Below are positions 28,579 to 36,537 of a stretch of DNA of 64,000 nucleotides, one piece after another. The notes beneath the pieces are model-generated. The model had not been told where the DNA came from. It did not search any database and was given only the letters and a program-made list of their open reading frames with translations. Position 1 is the stretch's first letter. Each line of letters begins with the position of its first letter. A program made the position numbers and the translations under genes. Source of the stretch: Paraburkholderia caffeinitolerans (GTDB lineage: Bacteria; Pseudomonadota; Gammaproteobacteria; Burkholderiales; Burkholderiaceae); the NCBI RefSeq assembly GCF_902859945.1, contig NZ_CADIKL010000032.1, positions 1 to 64,000 on the forward strand, given 5' to 3'.

Positions 28579-29510
28579 GCGCGCTGAGCTTCAAGAATCT
28601 GCTGCACTGGCCGGCGAAGCGTTTCAACCTGACCGGCCGCACGGCTGTCGTGGCGGGTCCGTTCTTCTGGCTCCTGCTGTTCTTCCTCGTGCCGTTCGTG
28701 CTGGTGGTGAAAATCAGCTTCGCCGACCAGCAACTTGGCATTCCGCCCTACACGGAGCTCACGTCGTACGCGGACGGTGTCTGGCACATCGCGCTCGACT
28801 TCTCGCACTACGCGTTCCTGCTTCAGGACAGCCTGTATTTCGCGACCTACGTGAATTCGGTCGTGGTGGCGGCCATTTCGACGCTGCTGTGTCTCTTGAT
28901 CGGCTATCCGATGGCGTACTACATTGCGCGCTCGAATCCGGCCAGCCGCAACATCCTCATGATGGCGGTGATGCTGCCGTTCTGGACGTCGTTCCTGATT
29001 CGCGTGTATGCGTGGATCGGCATTCTGAAGAACAACGGACTGCTGAATAATTTTCTGATGTCGCTCGGCATCATTCATTCGCCCATCGAGCTTTATCACA
29101 CGAACACGGCGGTCTATATCGGCATGGTGTATTCGTATCTGCCGTTTCTCGTGATGCCGCTCTATGCGCACCTCGTGAAGATGGATCTCACGCTGCTCGA
29201 AGCCGCCTATGACCTCGGCGCAAAGCCGTGGCGCGCGTTCGTGGAAATCACGCTGCCGCTCTCGAAGAACGGCATTATCGCGGGCTGCCTGCTGGTGTTC
29301 ATTCCGGCGGTGGGCGAGTACGTGATTCCCGAATTGCTCGGCGGCGCGAACACGCTCATGATCGGCCGCGTCATGTGGAACGAGTTCTTCGACAACGCCG
29401 ACTGGCCGATGGCCTCCGCCGTGACCTGTGCGATGGTCTTGCTGCTGCTCGTGCCGATGGCGCTGTTCCAGCACTTCCAGGCGAAGGAACTGGAGGGCCG
29501 CGGCAAATGA
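28575..29510 (+). CDS. potH: Polyamine ABC importer permease 1
   Basis: 311 aa from ATG 28575, overlapping the potG stop by four bases. Six membrane segments; the coupling motif EAAYDLGAKPWRAFVEITLPLSKNG is the classical EAA loop. It ends with an ATGA overlap with potI. With PotI it forms the inner-membrane channel. Confidence 0.93.
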   Translation: MSALSFKNLLHWPAKRFNLTGRTAVVAGPFFWLLLFFLVPFVLVVKISFADQQLGIPPYTELTSYADGVWHIALDFSHYAFLLQDSLYFATYVNSVVVAAISTLLCLLIGYPMAYYIARSNPASRNILMMAVMLPFWTSFLIRVYAWIGILKNNGLLNNFLMSLGIIHSPIELYHTNTAVYIGMVYSYLPFLVMPLYAHLVKMDLTLLEAAYDLGAKPWRAFVEITLPLSKNGIIAGCLLVFIPAVGEYVIPELLGGANTLMIGRVMWNEFFDNADWPMASAVTCAMVLLLLVPMALFQHFQAKELEGRGK

Positions 29511-30325
29511 AACCGAATCGTGTACTGCAGTTCATCGCGCTCGGCATCGGCTTTGCGTTCCTCTATATTCCGATCCTGAGCCTGATCGTCTACTCGTTCA
29601 ACGACTCGCAACTCGTGACGGTGTGGACGCATTTCTCGACGCGCTGGTATCAGGCGCTCGCGACCGACGACGAACTCATCACCGCCGCGTGGCTGTCGCT
29701 GCGCATCGCGCTGATGACGGCGTTTGCCTCGGTGATCATCGGCACATGGGCGGGCTTCGTGCTCGCGCGCATGGGACGCTTTCGCGGCTTCACGCTCTAT
29801 ACCGGCATGATCAACGCGCCGCTCGTGATTCCCGAAGTGATCCAGGGCATTTCGCTGCTCCTGCTGTTCGTGGAAATGGGCAAGCTGTTCGGCTGGCCGG
29901 CGGGGCGCGGCGTGTTCACGATCTGGATCGGCCACGTGATGCTGTGCATTTCCTACGTGGCCATCATCGTGCAGTCGCGCGTGCGCGAGCTCAATCCGTC
30001 GCTGGAAGAAGCCGCGCTCGACCTCGGCGCCACGCCGTTCAAGGTGTTCTTCCAGATCACGCTGCCGCTGATCTCGCAGGCGCTCGCGGCAGGCTGGCTG
30101 CTGTCGTTTACGTTGTCGATCGACGACCTCGTGCTCTCGGCCTTCCTCTCGGGCCCCGGTTCGACGACGCTGCCGCTCGTGGTGTTCTCGCGTGTGCGCC
30201 TCGGCTTGAACCCGGAGATGAATGCGCTCGCGACGCTCTTCATTCTCGTGGTGACGGCGGGCGTGATCGTCGGCAATTACTTTATGCAGCGCGCCGAGCG
30301 CAAACGCATGGCGATGGCAGTCTGA
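29507..30325 (+). CDS. potI: Polyamine ABC importer permease 2
   Basis: 272 aa from ATG 29507, overlapping potH by four bases. Six hydrophobic segments with the EAA loop EEAALDLGATPFKVFFQITLPL. It closes the potFGHI operon; a terminator follows at 30361. Confidence 0.93.
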   Translation: MKPNRVLQFIALGIGFAFLYIPILSLIVYSFNDSQLVTVWTHFSTRWYQALATDDELITAAWLSLRIALMTAFASVIIGTWAGFVLARMGRFRGFTLYTGMINAPLVIPEVIQGISLLLLFVEMGKLFGWPAGRGVFTIWIGHVMLCISYVAIIVQSRVRELNPSLEEAALDLGATPFKVFFQITLPLISQALAAGWLLSFTLSIDDLVLSAFLSGPGSTTLPLVVFSRVRLGLNPEMNALATLFILVVTAGVIVGNYFMQRAERKRMAMAV

Positions 30326-30359
30326 CGCGCTCGCGAGCGGGCGCTTCCGGCCAAAAAGG

Positions 30360-30392
30360 CGGCGCGTGGGCTTCGGCTCACGCGCCGTTTTT
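30360..30392 (+). terminator. Terminator after potI
   Basis: GGCGCGTG (30361-30368) pairs with CACGCGCC (30379-30386) around a 10-nt loop, followed by GTTTTTC. Confidence 0.88.
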
Positions 30393-30532
30393 CGTTTCCG
30401 GCGTGTCCGCACACAGGCAGCACGCGGGAGGTTTTAGCGTGCCAGGCGGCTAAGGGGCTATGATCGGGAAATACAGGCGGGCAGCTATTGCCATGCAGCA
30501 CGGCCTCCAGCGTGGCCCGCAGCGGGAACACG

Positions 30533-30661
30533 ATGATTGAAGCAATATTGAAGGAGGGCGCGATCGTAGCGCTCTGGCAACAACTGATTCAGCTCTGGGA
30601 GCTGATCGTCATGGTCTGCCGCTTCCTTTGGGGGTTGCTCAAGCTCTTGAGCGGCGCCTGA
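30533..30661 (+). CDS. Small hydrophobic/amphipathic peptide (42 aa), hypothetical
   Basis: An ATG at 30533 opens 42 codons. The product has an acidic start (MIEAILKEGAIVALW), a Gln/Leu/Trp helix (WQQLIQLWELIVMVC) and a hydrophobic end (FLWGLLKLLSGA) with four Trp residues. That composition suggests a short membrane-active or membrane-bound peptide. The ribosome site is weak (GGGAA, 8 nt away). It sits between the pot terminator and the methyltransferase gene, 46 bp before the latter. It may be a real small protein or chance; not recognised. Confidence 0.35.
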   Translation: MIEAILKEGAIVALWQQLIQLWELIVMVCRFLWGLLKLLSGA

Positions 30662-30707
30662 GTGCGAGGCAGTGCGGAACGCGACGGACACCACACGAGG
30701 GCACACG

Positions 30708-31526
30708 ATGATCGACGATTCCACCCGACGCTTCACCGATCGGGTCGCGGACTACGTGAAGTACCGGCCGACCTATCCACGCGAAGTGGCGACCTTCGCT
30801 CACGTCGAATGCGGCATTGCGCCAGGCGCCACGGTAGCCGACATTGGCGCGGGCACCGGCATTTCGGCGAAACTCTTTCTCGATGCGGGCCACCCGGTCG
30901 TGGCCGTCGAGCCGAACGCGGCGATGCGCGAGGCCGCGGACCGCTATCTCGCGAATTATGCAGATAACCCCGGTTATCGCAGCGTGGCAGGCACCGCGGA
31001 GAACACGACGCTCGACACCGCGAGCGTCGATCTCGTGACGGCGGCGCAAGCGTTCCATTGGTTCGAGAAGACGGATGCACGGCGCGAGTTCGCGCGCATC
31101 CTCAAGCCGCGCGGCAAGATCGTGCTGTTCTGGAACAGCCGGCTCGTGAAGGGCTCCGCATTTCTCGAGGGCTACGAAGCGCTATTGCGCGAATTCAGCA
31201 CCGACTATGCGAGCGTGGCCGAAACCTATCCCGACGACGACGCCATGGCCGACTGGTTCGGCGACGGCTTCGAGCAGAAGACCGTGTTTCCGAACGCGCA
31301 ACTGCTCGACTACGATGGGCTGCGCGGGCGTCTTGCGTCCTCGTCGTATGCGCCGAAGCCCGGCGATGCGCGTCATGAGCCGATGCTCGCGGCACTGCGC
31401 ACGCTGTTCGACGCGACACAGCGGGATGGGCGCGTGAATTTCGCCTACGAAACACGCGTGTATGCAGGCAAGCCGATGGCCGCCCCGGTTCGGGCGAGCC
31501 AGGACGCTCAGCGCCCGAACTCGTAG
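30708..31526 (+). CDS. SAM-dependent methyltransferase (class I)
   Basis: 272 aa from ATG 30708, preceded by GAGG; an upstream ATG at 30672 is less likely. Motif I is VADIGAGTGISAKLFL, motif II is VVAVEPNAAM, and the post-motifs VDLVTAAQAFHWF and ILKPRGKIVLFWN follow. The AQAFHWF segment is typical of methyltransferase type 11/12 proteins of unknown substrate. It converges with the monooxygenase gene, and their 3' ends overlap by 19 bp. Confidence 0.88.
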   Translation: MIDDSTRRFTDRVADYVKYRPTYPREVATFAHVECGIAPGATVADIGAGTGISAKLFLDAGHPVVAVEPNAAMREAADRYLANYADNPGYRSVAGTAENTTLDTASVDLVTAAQAFHWFEKTDARREFARILKPRGKIVLFWNSRLVKGSAFLEGYEALLREFSTDYASVAETYPDDDAMADWFGDGFEQKTVFPNAQLLDYDGLRGRLASSSYAPKPGDARHEPMLAALRTLFDATQRDGRVNFAYETRVYAGKPMAAPVRASQDAQRPNS

Positions 31527-33010
31527 TCGCGCTCGCGCACACGGCGCGTGCGGCGCCGGAACGTGAACGTGAAGCCAGGCCACAGCGATGTGACCTTGCC
31601 GTTCATGGTCTGGTAATAGCTGCGGCAGCCCGAAGTCCACACCGTGTGCGCGAGTTGCGCCTGCAGCCGCGCGTTGAAGGCGCGCTGCACCTCGGGCCGT
31701 ACGTCCATCGTGCGCGCACGCCGACGCCGCAGGGCGTCGATGCAATCGGCGATATAGCGGACTTGCGACTCGATCATGTAGATCATCGAGTTGTGCCCGA
31801 GGCCCGTGTTCGGCCCGACGATGATGAAGAAGTTCGGAAAGCCGGCAACGGACGTGCCCAAATATGCTTCGGGTCCGTCGCGCCGCCATGCCAAGCCCAG
31901 ATCCGCGCCGTTCAGGCCGGTCACGCGAAACGGCGCATCCACATCGTTCACCTGGAAGCCGGTGCCGCAGACGATCGCATCGAACGTACGGTATGCGCCA
32001 TCCGCAGTGACGATTCCATCGGCGACCACTTCGCGAATCGGCTCGGTCACGAGTTCCACGTTCGGTTGCGATATCGCCGGGAAATAGTGACTCGACAACA
32101 GCACGCGCTTGCAGCCCAGCACATGGTCGGGCGTGAGCTTGGCGCGTAGCGCCGGGTCCTTGACCTTGTGCGCGAGATAGTTGCGCGCGAACTTCATCGG
32201 CGCATTGAGCAGGCGTCGGTCGACGATGAAGCCCAATGCGCGCGATTCGAGCTGCCAGTAAATCGCCGCGCGTGCGAGGCGCCGTGCGAGCGGCACATGG
32301 CGATACACCCAGCGCGTGCGCGCGCCGATGGCGCGATCGCGGCGCGGCATGATCCACGGCGCGGTGCGCTGGAACACCGCGAGTTGTGCAACGCGCGGCT
32401 GAATCATAGGCACGAACTGGATCGCGCTCGCGCCCGTGCCGATCACGGCGACGCGCTTGCCGTCGAACGCGTAATCGTGATCCCAGCGCGCAGAATGAAA
32501 GCGTGCGCCTTTGAAGCGCTCGAGCCCGTCGATGGCGGGCAGGGCGGGGCGCGAAAGCGGGCCGTTCGCGGCGATCAGCAAATCGGCCTCGACGGTGTGC
32601 AAGACCCCTTCGCGCTCGATCTCGATCATCCACACGCTGCTCGCGGCGTCGAAGCGCGCGGCGCTCACGCGCGATCGATAGCGGATATTGCGCTCGACGT
32701 CGTATTTGTGCGCGCAGTGGCGCAGGTAGTCGAGAATCTCACGCTGTGGCGCATAGGTGCGCGTCCAGTTTGGGTTCGGCTCGAACGAAAATGAATAGAG
32801 GTGCGAAGGAACATCGCAGGCGGCGCCAGGATAGGCATTGTCGCGCCACGTGCCGCCGAGACTATCGGCCGCCTCGTAGATCGTAAACGTGTCGATGCCC
32901 ATGCGCCGCAGCTGGATCGCCATGCCGATGCCGGCAAAGCCGCTGCCGATGATCGCGATGCGCGGCGTGGTTTGCGTGTCTTGCCGCGACGAGGGCGTGT
33001 GAGTAGTCAT
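31508..33010 (-). CDS. Baeyer-Villiger-type flavin monooxygenase
   Basis: 500 aa from ATG 33010; a longer frame to 33103 would run through a terminator hairpin, so the inner start is preferred. FAD site IAIIGSGFAGIGMA, the Baeyer-Villiger fingerprint FKGARFHSARW (FXGXXXHXXXW), and NADP site VAVIGTGASAIQ are present in order. Such enzymes insert oxygen next to a ketone or oxidise N/S atoms. Substrate unknown. No partner genes are next to it. Confidence 0.9.
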   Translation of the reverse strand: MTTHTPSSRQDTQTTPRIAIIGSGFAGIGMAIQLRRMGIDTFTIYEAADSLGGTWRDNAYPGAACDVPSHLYSFSFEPNPNWTRTYAPQREILDYLRHCAHKYDVERNIRYRSRVSAARFDAASSVWMIEIEREGVLHTVEADLLIAANGPLSRPALPAIDGLERFKGARFHSARWDHDYAFDGKRVAVIGTGASAIQFVPMIQPRVAQLAVFQRTAPWIMPRRDRAIGARTRWVYRHVPLARRLARAAIYWQLESRALGFIVDRRLLNAPMKFARNYLAHKVKDPALRAKLTPDHVLGCKRVLLSSHYFPAISQPNVELVTEPIREVVADGIVTADGAYRTFDAIVCGTGFQVNDVDAPFRVTGLNGADLGLAWRRDGPEAYLGTSVAGFPNFFIIVGPNTGLGHNSMIYMIESQVRYIADCIDALRRRRARTMDVRPEVQRAFNARLQAQLAHTVWTSGCRSYYQTMNGKVTSLWPGFTFTFRRRTRRVRERDYEFGR

Positions 33011-33066
33011 GTCTGAATGTAGAGGAGCGCCGCGCGAAAGAGCGAACGCAAGCGGCGAATGATGCA

Positions 33067-33091
33067 AAACGGGCTCCGCGAGGGAGCCCGT
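33067..33091 (-). terminator. Terminator after the TPR-protein gene
   Basis: AACGGGCTCC (33067-33076) pairs with GGAGCCCGTT (33082-33091). On the minus strand TTTTGC follows, so it ends the leftward transcript of the TPR gene. Confidence 0.8.
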
Positions 33092-33115
33092 TATAGCGTG
33101 CATCGGCTGGTGCGC

Positions 33116-34294
33116 TCAGGTATTCCAGTCGCCCGAGTTGTCGCTGCTGCCCAAATCGACGCCGCCGCCCGAGCCATCGTTCCAGTCGTTCGAGCCCTGG
33201 CCAAAGTCGACACCGCCGCCGTTGCCGCCATCGCGCGCAATGCGTCGGCCTTCGTCGTCGACGAGCACGTCGCGCTCGATCACACGGTCGCGGCCTTGAT
33301 TGAGCACCTGGCCCAGCAGCACGCCGGTCAGCAGCCCACCCATGCCGCCCATGCCACCGCCGCCTTGTTGCACGATGACTTGCGGTTGCTGCTGAGGCGG
33401 GTACTGCGGAGGATACTGCGGGTTGTGCCCGAACGCGGCATCTGCCTCGCGCGCATAGGCCGAACCATCGCCATAAGGCTGCGCGGCGGCGGCTTGTGCG
33501 TTCGGATCGGGCCGGCCTTCGGCGCGCGCCTTGAGGCTCGCGAACTGGCGTTCGAGATCCTCGATCTGATACGGCGCGACCGGGTTCGTGCTGCCCGAGA
33601 GCGTTTCAACCACGCTGCGCAATTGCGCCTCGAAGCCTTCGACTTCCTTTTCGAGCGCTTCATGGCCGGGCGCCGTCGACAGCTTCAGGTCGAGCTTGAG
33701 CGAGCGCACGGCGTTGAGCAGGTCGGTGGCGCGCTTGAGCTGGTCGCGGCGGTCGTCGCCGGCCTTCGCGTCTTCCGTGGATTTCGCGCGGCGCAGCGTC
33801 CAGCGCAGCACGAGCGCCACGCCCACCAGCACGACGGCAATGCCGATCCACATGCCCATGCCGGGACCGTGCTTTTGCGGCGCGGCGGCGGCGAGCGCCG
33901 CCGGAGCGGCCGCTTGGGTCTGCTGGGCGAACGGGTTGTTCGCGCGGTTCGTCGTGACGGCGCCAGCGCGCGTCGCGTCCGAGCGGATCTTTGCTTCGAC
34001 CTGTGCGAAACGCTGCGGCTGCGTGAAGCGGACCTGCGGATCGAGCGACTTCGCCTGCTGGATTTGCGTGAGTGCGTCGGCGTAGCGGCCTTCGCGATTG
34101 AGCACCTGCGCATACAGGTAATGCGCGCGGGCATTGTCAGGGTGGGCCTGCAGGACTTCGGTGAGTCCCGAGTCCGCACGTTGCCAGTCGCCTTGCGACA
34201 TCGCGGATTCGATCTGCTGCGCGCTCGGCACGGCGAACGCCAGGCCGCTCACGAGTGCGAGCGATGCGAGAAGTGCGACGAGAAACTTTTTCAT
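33116..34294 (-). CDS. TPR-containing membrane protein with signal sequence
   Basis: 392 aa from ATG 34294. Signal peptide MKKFLVALLASLALVSGLAFA, then TPR-like helices (AQQIESAMSQGDWQRADSGL; ARAHYLYAQVLNREGRYADALTQ), a Pro/Ala linker, and one membrane segment near residue 145-165 (GMGMWIGIAVVLVGVALVL). A cytoplasmic coiled coil (KRATDLLNAVRSLKLDLKL...) and a Gly/Asn/Gln-rich low-complexity tail with GGGMGGMGGLL and repeated GGGVD follow. It lies 105 bp after the PspA-like gene, so they are likely one operon and may act together at the membrane. Not a recognised named family. Confidence 0.8.
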   Translation of the reverse strand: MKKFLVALLASLALVSGLAFAVPSAQQIESAMSQGDWQRADSGLTEVLQAHPDNARAHYLYAQVLNREGRYADALTQIQQAKSLDPQVRFTQPQRFAQVEAKIRSDATRAGAVTTNRANNPFAQQTQAAAPAALAAAAPQKHGPGMGMWIGIAVVLVGVALVLRWTLRRAKSTEDAKAGDDRRDQLKRATDLLNAVRSLKLDLKLSTAPGHEALEKEVEGFEAQLRSVVETLSGSTNPVAPYQIEDLERQFASLKARAEGRPDPNAQAAAAQPYGDGSAYAREADAAFGHNPQYPPQYPPQQQPQVIVQQGGGGMGGMGGLLTGVLLGQVLNQGRDRVIERDVLVDDEGRRIARDGGNGGGVDFGQGSNDWNDGSGGGVDLGSSDNSGDWNT

Positions 34295-34399
34295 GTTGCA
34301 GGCCGGGCGTTTTGCCGCCCGTCTCCATGACTTACGAAACGTGGATGTGGCGCGTGCTGGAGCTGACCAGCCGCGCCGCATCCTTTACGTCCGGCGCAT

Positions 34400-35080
34400 T
34401 TACTGTGCCGGCGTATTGAGCTGCTTCTTGAGGGCTTCGAGGCGGTCGTCCACCGACGGGCCCTTGTTCAGTGCGGCGAGCTTGTCTTCGAGCGCCTTGC
34501 CGCTCGACGTATCCGCCGAGTTCAGGCGGGCGTCCGAGCGCGCATTCGAGAGGTTCACCTTGTCTTCGAGCTTCTGGAAGTCCTCGGACAGATTCTTGCC
34601 GCCAATGCCGCCGAGCGCCGTGGCCGCGACATCCTTCGCCTGGGCGATCTGCTGCTTCGCCTGCAGGATGTTCGAGCGCGCGTTGAGGTCGTTGCGGCGC
34701 GAACGCATGTCGTCGATCTGCTGCTTCAGTTGATCGACCGACGGTTCGAGCTTGGCGAGTTCTGCCGCGAGCGCATCGCGTTCGGCTTCGGCCGTGCTCT
34801 GGGCGCCGAGCGCTTCGCGCGCGAGGGCTTCGTCGCCCGACTGCAGCGCGCGCTTCGCGCCGTCTTCGTACTTCTTCGCCTTGTCGGCGGCTACGTCGCG
34901 CTTGCTTTGCTGCATCGCGACCTGCGCCTGGATCTCGACGAGCGAGTTCTCCGCCTTCCCGATACTGTCGTCGAGTTCGCGCACGATCTGGCGCGCGTCG
35001 CGCGACGGGTCTTGCACGGAGTCGGCGGCGTCGTTCAGGAGACCCTTGACCGTGCGAGAGATGGAGTCGAAAAGCGACAT
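34400..35080 (-). CDS. PspA/IM30-family membrane-stress protein
   Basis: 226 aa from ATG 35080 with GGAG upstream. The whole sequence is a long heptad coiled coil, from MSLFDSISRTVKGLLND through AMQQSKRDVAADKAKKYEDGAKRAL to the C-terminal PSVDDRLEALKKQL. That is the PspA/IM30 architecture: proteins that form rings or rods on stressed inner membranes. No pspBC or pspF is beside it, so it belongs to a stand-alone branch. The partner TPR membrane protein is directly downstream. Confidence 0.85.
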   Translation of the reverse strand: MSLFDSISRTVKGLLNDAADSVQDPSRDARQIVRELDDSIGKAENSLVEIQAQVAMQQSKRDVAADKAKKYEDGAKRALQSGDEALAREALGAQSTAEAERDALAAELAKLEPSVDQLKQQIDDMRSRRNDLNARSNILQAKQQIAQAKDVAATALGGIGGKNLSEDFQKLEDKVNLSNARSDARLNSADTSSGKALEDKLAALNKGPSVDDRLEALKKQLNTPAQ

Positions 35081-35250
35081 GTATTTCTCCAGTGAAATGA
35101 GATTGGCCCCGCCGTGTTCCAGCGGGCCGCGATGCACGCTTGCACGTTGCGTCGCGATGTATTGCGGCAGACCCGATCGGTTCGCCCGGCAATCTCGCGT
35201 TTAGCTTACGCCGCTTTGTGCGAGCCGCGCATACAGCGCGCAATTCGGGG

Positions 35251-35280
35251 CGCTTTGGCCAATTGCAACAGGCCAAAGCG
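35251..35280. repeat. Perfect 10-bp inverted repeat upstream of the PspA-like gene
   Basis: CGCTTTGGCC (35251-35260) and GGCCAAAGCG (35271-35280) are perfect complements around a 10-nt spacer. It lies in the 355-bp region between the ribbon-helix-helix-like gene (stop 35436) and the PspA-like gene (start 35080). There is no T-run on either side, so an operator or cruciform is more likely than a terminator. The remainder of the region shows nothing definite. Confidence 0.7.
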
Positions 35281-35435
35281 GCTAAATTAATCGTTGCGCC
35301 GCCGATCCGGCCCTGACGCATCGCTCGCGGATATTACACCACGGGGTCTCTTAAAAGGGACTTAAAGGGCCGCAGGCCATGGTGCGATTCGCGCGCGTTC
35401 GAACCGCGTATTCGAACGTTAAAGCGATCTGACGT

Positions 35436-36032
35436 TCAGGCGAATTTTCCCGCGTTGGGTGCGGCGTCGCTGCTGTGCGCGTCGTCGTCATCGCCTGCCG
35501 CGCGCGCGAACGGGGTGCCGCTCAGCGGCTGCGGGGGATCGGCGTCCGCCTTGCTCGCGACATCGGCTTGCACGTCCGTAACCTGGGCGCCCTCGGCGGC
35601 TTCGCTGGACAGGCGGGCAACGGCCTGAGCCAAGGTGCGCTCGGCGTGTGCGGAGTCAGGTTCGAGTCCGGCCTCAGGTACCGCATCTGCGCTTTCGTCA
35701 GTCCGAGCCGCAAGCGCAGCGGCGGCCTCCGCGTTTGCTTGTGCCCCGGCTGGGGGTTCCACGGCAGCCGGCCGCAGCCCAGCCGAGTGCCCCGTTCGCA
35801 GCGGCTTGGCCGCCTTGCGCAGCACTTGCGCGAGCGCGTCGGGCTCGCGCGTCGCGCTCAGCCGGTCGACGATGCTCGCTGCCTTCACCTGATCGCTCGT
35901 CGCGCTAAAGGCGAGCACGGCGCGGCGCATCAGCTCGCTGATGCTGATGCCGAGCTCATCGGCGGTGGCGGAGATCGCGCGCTTTTGCGCGGGCGTGACA
36001 AAGACAACGATGCGTTCGCTGGGCTTGTTCAT
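35436..36032 (-). CDS. Ribbon-helix-helix-like N-terminus with Ala/Asp-rich tail
   Basis: 198 aa from ATG 36032. The N-terminus MNKPSERIVVFVTPAQKRAIS then DELGISISELMRRAV has the beta-strand plus two-helix pattern of ribbon-helix-helix DNA-binding proteins. The remaining 150 residues are low-complexity Ala/Asp/Glu/Pro, with no fold I recognise. It may bind DNA as a dimer. A longer frame to 36230 has no support. The neighbour mrcA diverges 500 bp away. Confidence 0.65.
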   Translation of the reverse strand: MNKPSERIVVFVTPAQKRAISATADELGISISELMRRAVLAFSATSDQVKAASIVDRLSATREPDALAQVLRKAAKPLRTGHSAGLRPAAVEPPAGAQANAEAAAALAARTDESADAVPEAGLEPDSAHAERTLAQAVARLSSEAAEGAQVTDVQADVASKADADPPQPLSGTPFARAAGDDDDAHSSDAAPNAGKFA

Positions 36033-36537
36033 AATCGGCTGGCCGTTGGATCGGCTTCGAGTGAACCGGGGTCCCGCATGCGCGCGACGGCTGGTGAAGC
36101 AGGGCGTATCGGCCATTGGCCGGCAAGCAAGGCGGGCAAAGCGTGCAGTAACTTTTCCATCATATGACGAGTCGGGCGATGCGCAACGCAAAGATGCGCG
36201 TGCAAAATGAGGGTCGCAGGCCGTTGCCAAAAAAATCTTACAAAAAAAGCCCGACCGGCCGCGTACGAATTATTTAGAATGCGCTGTTACATTTCGCACG
36301 GGCGCTTCCCGAGAGGCGCTCTCACGAAAGGATATTGAAAGAGTAACCTTGCGACGGCGCGCCGGCCAGGCGCGCCACGTGGCCGAACGGGGGCGTTGCC
36401 GGTCACGCTAGAGCGCCGCGCTTAAGCCAGCGGCGCTGTCACATGCCGCATTGGCGCCATGACGCCAGGATCGAGATCTATGCGCACAAGCTGTGCGCAG
36501 CCGGGGGCGCGAAACCCACGCGCCAATCATTCCAGTC
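36033..36537. other. Divergent spacer between the ribbon-helix-helix-like gene and mrcA
   Basis: About 500 bp. The part at 36225-36340 is AT-rich and contains a TAGAAT -10-like hexamer near 36275, so a promoter for mrcA is likely here. An imperfect hairpin with AGCGCCGC (36412-36419) and GCGGCGCT (36430-36437) follows. No gene is seen. Confidence 0.45.

Noticed and set aside
33011..33103. Longer N-terminus for the monooxygenase
   Set aside because: It would include the terminator hairpin of the neighbouring gene, and the FAD motif is close behind ATG 33010.
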